A stretch of 22,962 nt of DNA from contig JAUCBJ010004080.1 in assembly GCA_032718475.1 (NCBI GenBank), positions 1 through 22,962 on the forward strand, given 5' to 3'. Below the pieces are notes generated by a model that did not search any database, had not been told where the DNA came from, and saw only the letters and a list, made by a program, of their open reading frames with translations. The translations under genes were made by a program, and so were the position numbers. The stretch's first letter is position 1. The number at the start of each line of letters is the position of its first letter. Of this stretch, positions 20,715-22,962 are shown piece by piece. This stretch comes from Nemertoderma westbladi (lineage: Eukaryota; Xenacoelomorpha; Nemertodermatida; Nemertodermatidae).

Positions 20715-21086
20715 TTGCTATAAAATGAGTGTTTTGCTACGTCATGTGGTAATCGATTATCGACAACAACCACAAACTATTAAATTACCAAAATTATTAT
20801 TAAATTTACCACAGGCGCATATGGAAATCTATCTCATAGTCTATCTGTCTATAAACTGATAAATCATGGAATTTTGAATGTTTTGGCACAGGCATAGTGA
20901 AACCAACTGTCCGACAGACCAGAAATCAACAAATTTTGAATGTTTTGGCATAGGCATATCAGCATATTGAAATCAACTGTCTGACAGTACAGAAATCAGC
21001 AGTCTGACAGTTTGAAGAAATACATACATAACAAGTCATTAAAGGACAACAAAAGTCATTAAAGGTCATTAAATCACAAGTCATTA

Positions 21087-21843
21087 ATACTGATATATGC
21101 TGATACTGTCAGACTGTGATCTGATATATGCCAATCCCCAAACACCAAAATAATATAGGCCTAGGCCTAATTAATTAATTAATTAGTTACGATAGAAATA
21201 TTAAATTAAATAACGTTATTTATAACACCTTGCATAATACAGACCACGCAGCAACGATGGCTTTCATACCGATACAGCGATACATACTGATATAAGTACG
21301 TACATATTCAGATATTGGAAGAGACGTACCGGTATACCGGTACTTTAACTGCCATACCGGTACTTCTGTACTTGCCATAAATAATTGACAATTATGAATA
21401 TGACAGTACGATATGATATACCGGTATGATAGGCTGATAGGGCCTACCAATAATGCTATAATAGTGACTTACACTTACAGTCGTCAGCAATCACCGTATA
21501 CGTCCCTCAACTTCTTCTAGCCCTTCTAGACACGACGGACAGCCACCACACCAGAAAGATCTGAGCAATAATATGTAAATCCAAAATGAATTTCCTAGTT
21601 TAAAAGCCGTCACCTCCCACGCTCCCAGTTTGCTCCCATTATTAAGTAATTTGAAACTGTGTGCCTAATTTTTAATTTAGTTCAAACAGTCAAAATTCGA
21701 TCGTAAAATAATTAGGCCTACCCTGCTGCCCTGTGTGGCTGTGTGAGTGCAGTGCAGAGCTGCAGAGTTGTGTGTCATGTCTGTCTACTGTAAGGTAAGA
21801 CAGTAAGATGACATTCTGCATAACTGCCATTGCTGCATTGTCA

Positions 21844-21907
<64 letters not shown>

Positions 21908-22559
21908 TTTTTCCCATATAAAAATACATACTGCACAATACTGAAATAATATATATAAATCACAATTTACCGGTAATGGGTAATTTATTTTACATTGTTT
22001 TATGTAAATTATGTCAATTAATGGATGGTAATACATGTTTGAAATTATATAATAAAATTGTCTTGCATAGGTATCATAAATGGTCTAACTCTGTACAGTA
22101 GTTTACAATAAATCACGTGTATATACATACATTAAACTTGAAATAAAATAAAATTTACAGTTTAAAATATATCTGTTACGTAGCTGCATTGCAGGCATTG
22201 CCTACAATAATATTCAGTCTGACTGTCTGATATTGTTTAATTTTAATGTTTACAGGTTTAAGGTTTAATCCAGACAAGCACATTTCATTACAGACATAGC
22301 CTACCGCTACCAGTGTATACCGGTAACAGTACTGCAGTACAGCAGTAAAATGTAAAATTGTGATTCAAGAAGTGGATTCAATTATGTCAGTATTTGTTAC
22401 AGAATTAGGCCTACTCTTCAAATCACTAACAGACTAACAAAATATTAATACAACTAGACTTCAGACTTGGCCTATCCAACTGTCCAACAATGTCAAAATT
22501 TATATCATTTATCTATTTCAGTATTTATCTACCAGTCTGCTTTATACAGTTATATTACT
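21087..22559. repeat. Long tandem repeat, unit 3 (5' part)
   Basis: Third copy, aligning to the start of units 1 and 2 through ATATTACT, where similarity stops at 22559. It lacks the LINE, the CTACGCGTAG element and the hAT-like element, so it preserves all three empty sites. Private changes include CACACC near 21546 and a GTAATGG duplication near 21974. Whether the unit resumes beyond the window is unknown. Confidence 0.93.
21844..21903. repeat. (GATT)15 microsatellite in unit 3
   Basis: Fifteen perfect copies, expanded from five and seven in units 1 and 2. The INQS-repeat frames on the minus strand here are translations of this tract. Confidence 0.95.
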
Positions 22560-22962
22560 ACTAATCCAACCAAGTATTGACTATGCGGCATCAACCTGGA
22601 TATTCAGTATCCCTATGAAACTCAGGAAACAACTAGAGGCTATCCAAAGAAAATGTATCAGATATTGCCTTGGCTTCGGACCGCGCACACACATCGGGCT
22701 TGAACACTTCGAACAAATAAACTGGCTACCATTGCAAGAGAGAGTACATGCTGTTATAGCTACCCACATGTACAAGATTGCCAACAACCTTGCCCCCGAA
22801 TATATGTCGGACCTAATAAACTTTCAGCGGTCTACTTACTCTCTGCGTACAAATAACTCATTGGCGTCGCTTCCGCAATGTGTAACAGCTCAAGCCCAGA
22901 ACTCCTTCCACTACATTGGACCAAAGATTTGGAATCAACTACCGGAGAACTTGATCAGCACT
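22560..22962 (+). CDS. LINE ORF2 C-terminal fragment interrupting unit 3 (partial)
   Basis: From 22561 an open frame of 134 codons runs to the window end. It matches the region after the reverse transcriptase core of CR1/Jockey-group LINEs: LIQPSIDYAASTW, then a QRKCIRYCLGF helix, INWLPLQERV, MYKIANNLAPEYMSDL, YSLRTNNS, and GPKIWNQLPENL near the end. The RT catalytic core is absent, so this copy is truncated at or just before 22560, where unit 3 similarity ends. It belongs to a different family from the element at 15227-17660: opposite orientation, different sequence, no shared tail. The frame also happens to be open into unit sequence upstream. The 3' end and target duplication lie outside the window. 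Confidence 0.88.

Larger units (their letters stand above)
14429..21086. repeat. Long tandem repeat, unit 2
   Basis: Second head-to-tail copy. It is 6658 bp as it stands and about 3417 bp without the LINE (15227-17660), the hAT-like element (18040-18833) and their target duplications. Gene content is otherwise nil, as in unit 1. It shares several bases with unit 3 against unit 1, such as GACAATTATG near 14730, GTCGTCAGC near 14818 and TTGCTCCCATT near 14962, plus loss of a short CACCCTGCTGCCCTG segment. It has a private 9-bp deletion near 14763 (ATACCGGCAGGCTG). Confidence 0.93.

Noticed and set aside
21690-22036. Minus-strand frames encoding INQS repeats.
   Set aside because: They are translations of the (GATT)n microsatellite and change length with it between units.

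Overview
The window looks like noncoding, repeat-rich DNA from an animal nuclear genome. It is AT-rich and low in coding density, and it carries non-LTR retrotransposon reverse transcriptase sequence, short inverted-repeat DNA transposons with 8-bp target duplications, and several minisatellites. Eight-base palindromes of the form TA-SSSS-TA (TAGGCCTA, TACCGGTA, TACGCGTA) are strikingly common from about 8.9 kb onward. An invertebrate, possibly marine, is my guess; nothing here fixes the species. There are no prokaryotic gene clusters, rRNAs, tRNAs or CRISPR arrays.

Layout. Positions 1-1190 hold two possible exons of an unrecognised gene on the minus strand. Positions 1194-3185 are two blocks of a 41-bp minisatellite, split by a degraded stretch and a unique spacer that contains a hammerhead-like motif. 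A short GC-richer, proline-rich open frame broken by a stop follows (3188-3409). Positions 3410-8927 are mostly featureless AT-rich DNA. They contain a 26/32-bp minisatellite (4962-5434), a roughly 235-bp inverted-repeat element (5712-5948) and a decayed LINE fragment (about 7440-7850).

From 8928 to 22559 the window is a head-to-tail array of a noncoding unit of about 3.4-3.5 kb: unit 1 (8928-14428), unit 2 (14429-21086) and a partial unit 3 (21087-22559). Each complete unit contains a (GATT)n tract, palindrome-rich sequence, a ~100-bp internal duplication and a 68-bp minisatellite of 12-13 copies.

The units differ mainly in the mobile elements they received after duplication, and empty sites in sister units give exact insertion points. 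Unit 1 has a 1990-bp TIR element packed with the palindrome CTACGCGTAG, itself interrupted by a 796-bp hAT-like element. Unit 2 has a second copy (794 bp) of that hAT-like element plus a 5'-truncated LINE whose reverse transcriptase frame is still open. Unit 3 is interrupted at 22560 by another LINE fragment running off the window.

The only convincing protein-coding sequence is retrotransposon-derived. The most interesting structure is the stratified record of duplication and insertion, together with a sequence link between the short TIR element at 5.8 kb and the 68-bp minisatellite inside the array.
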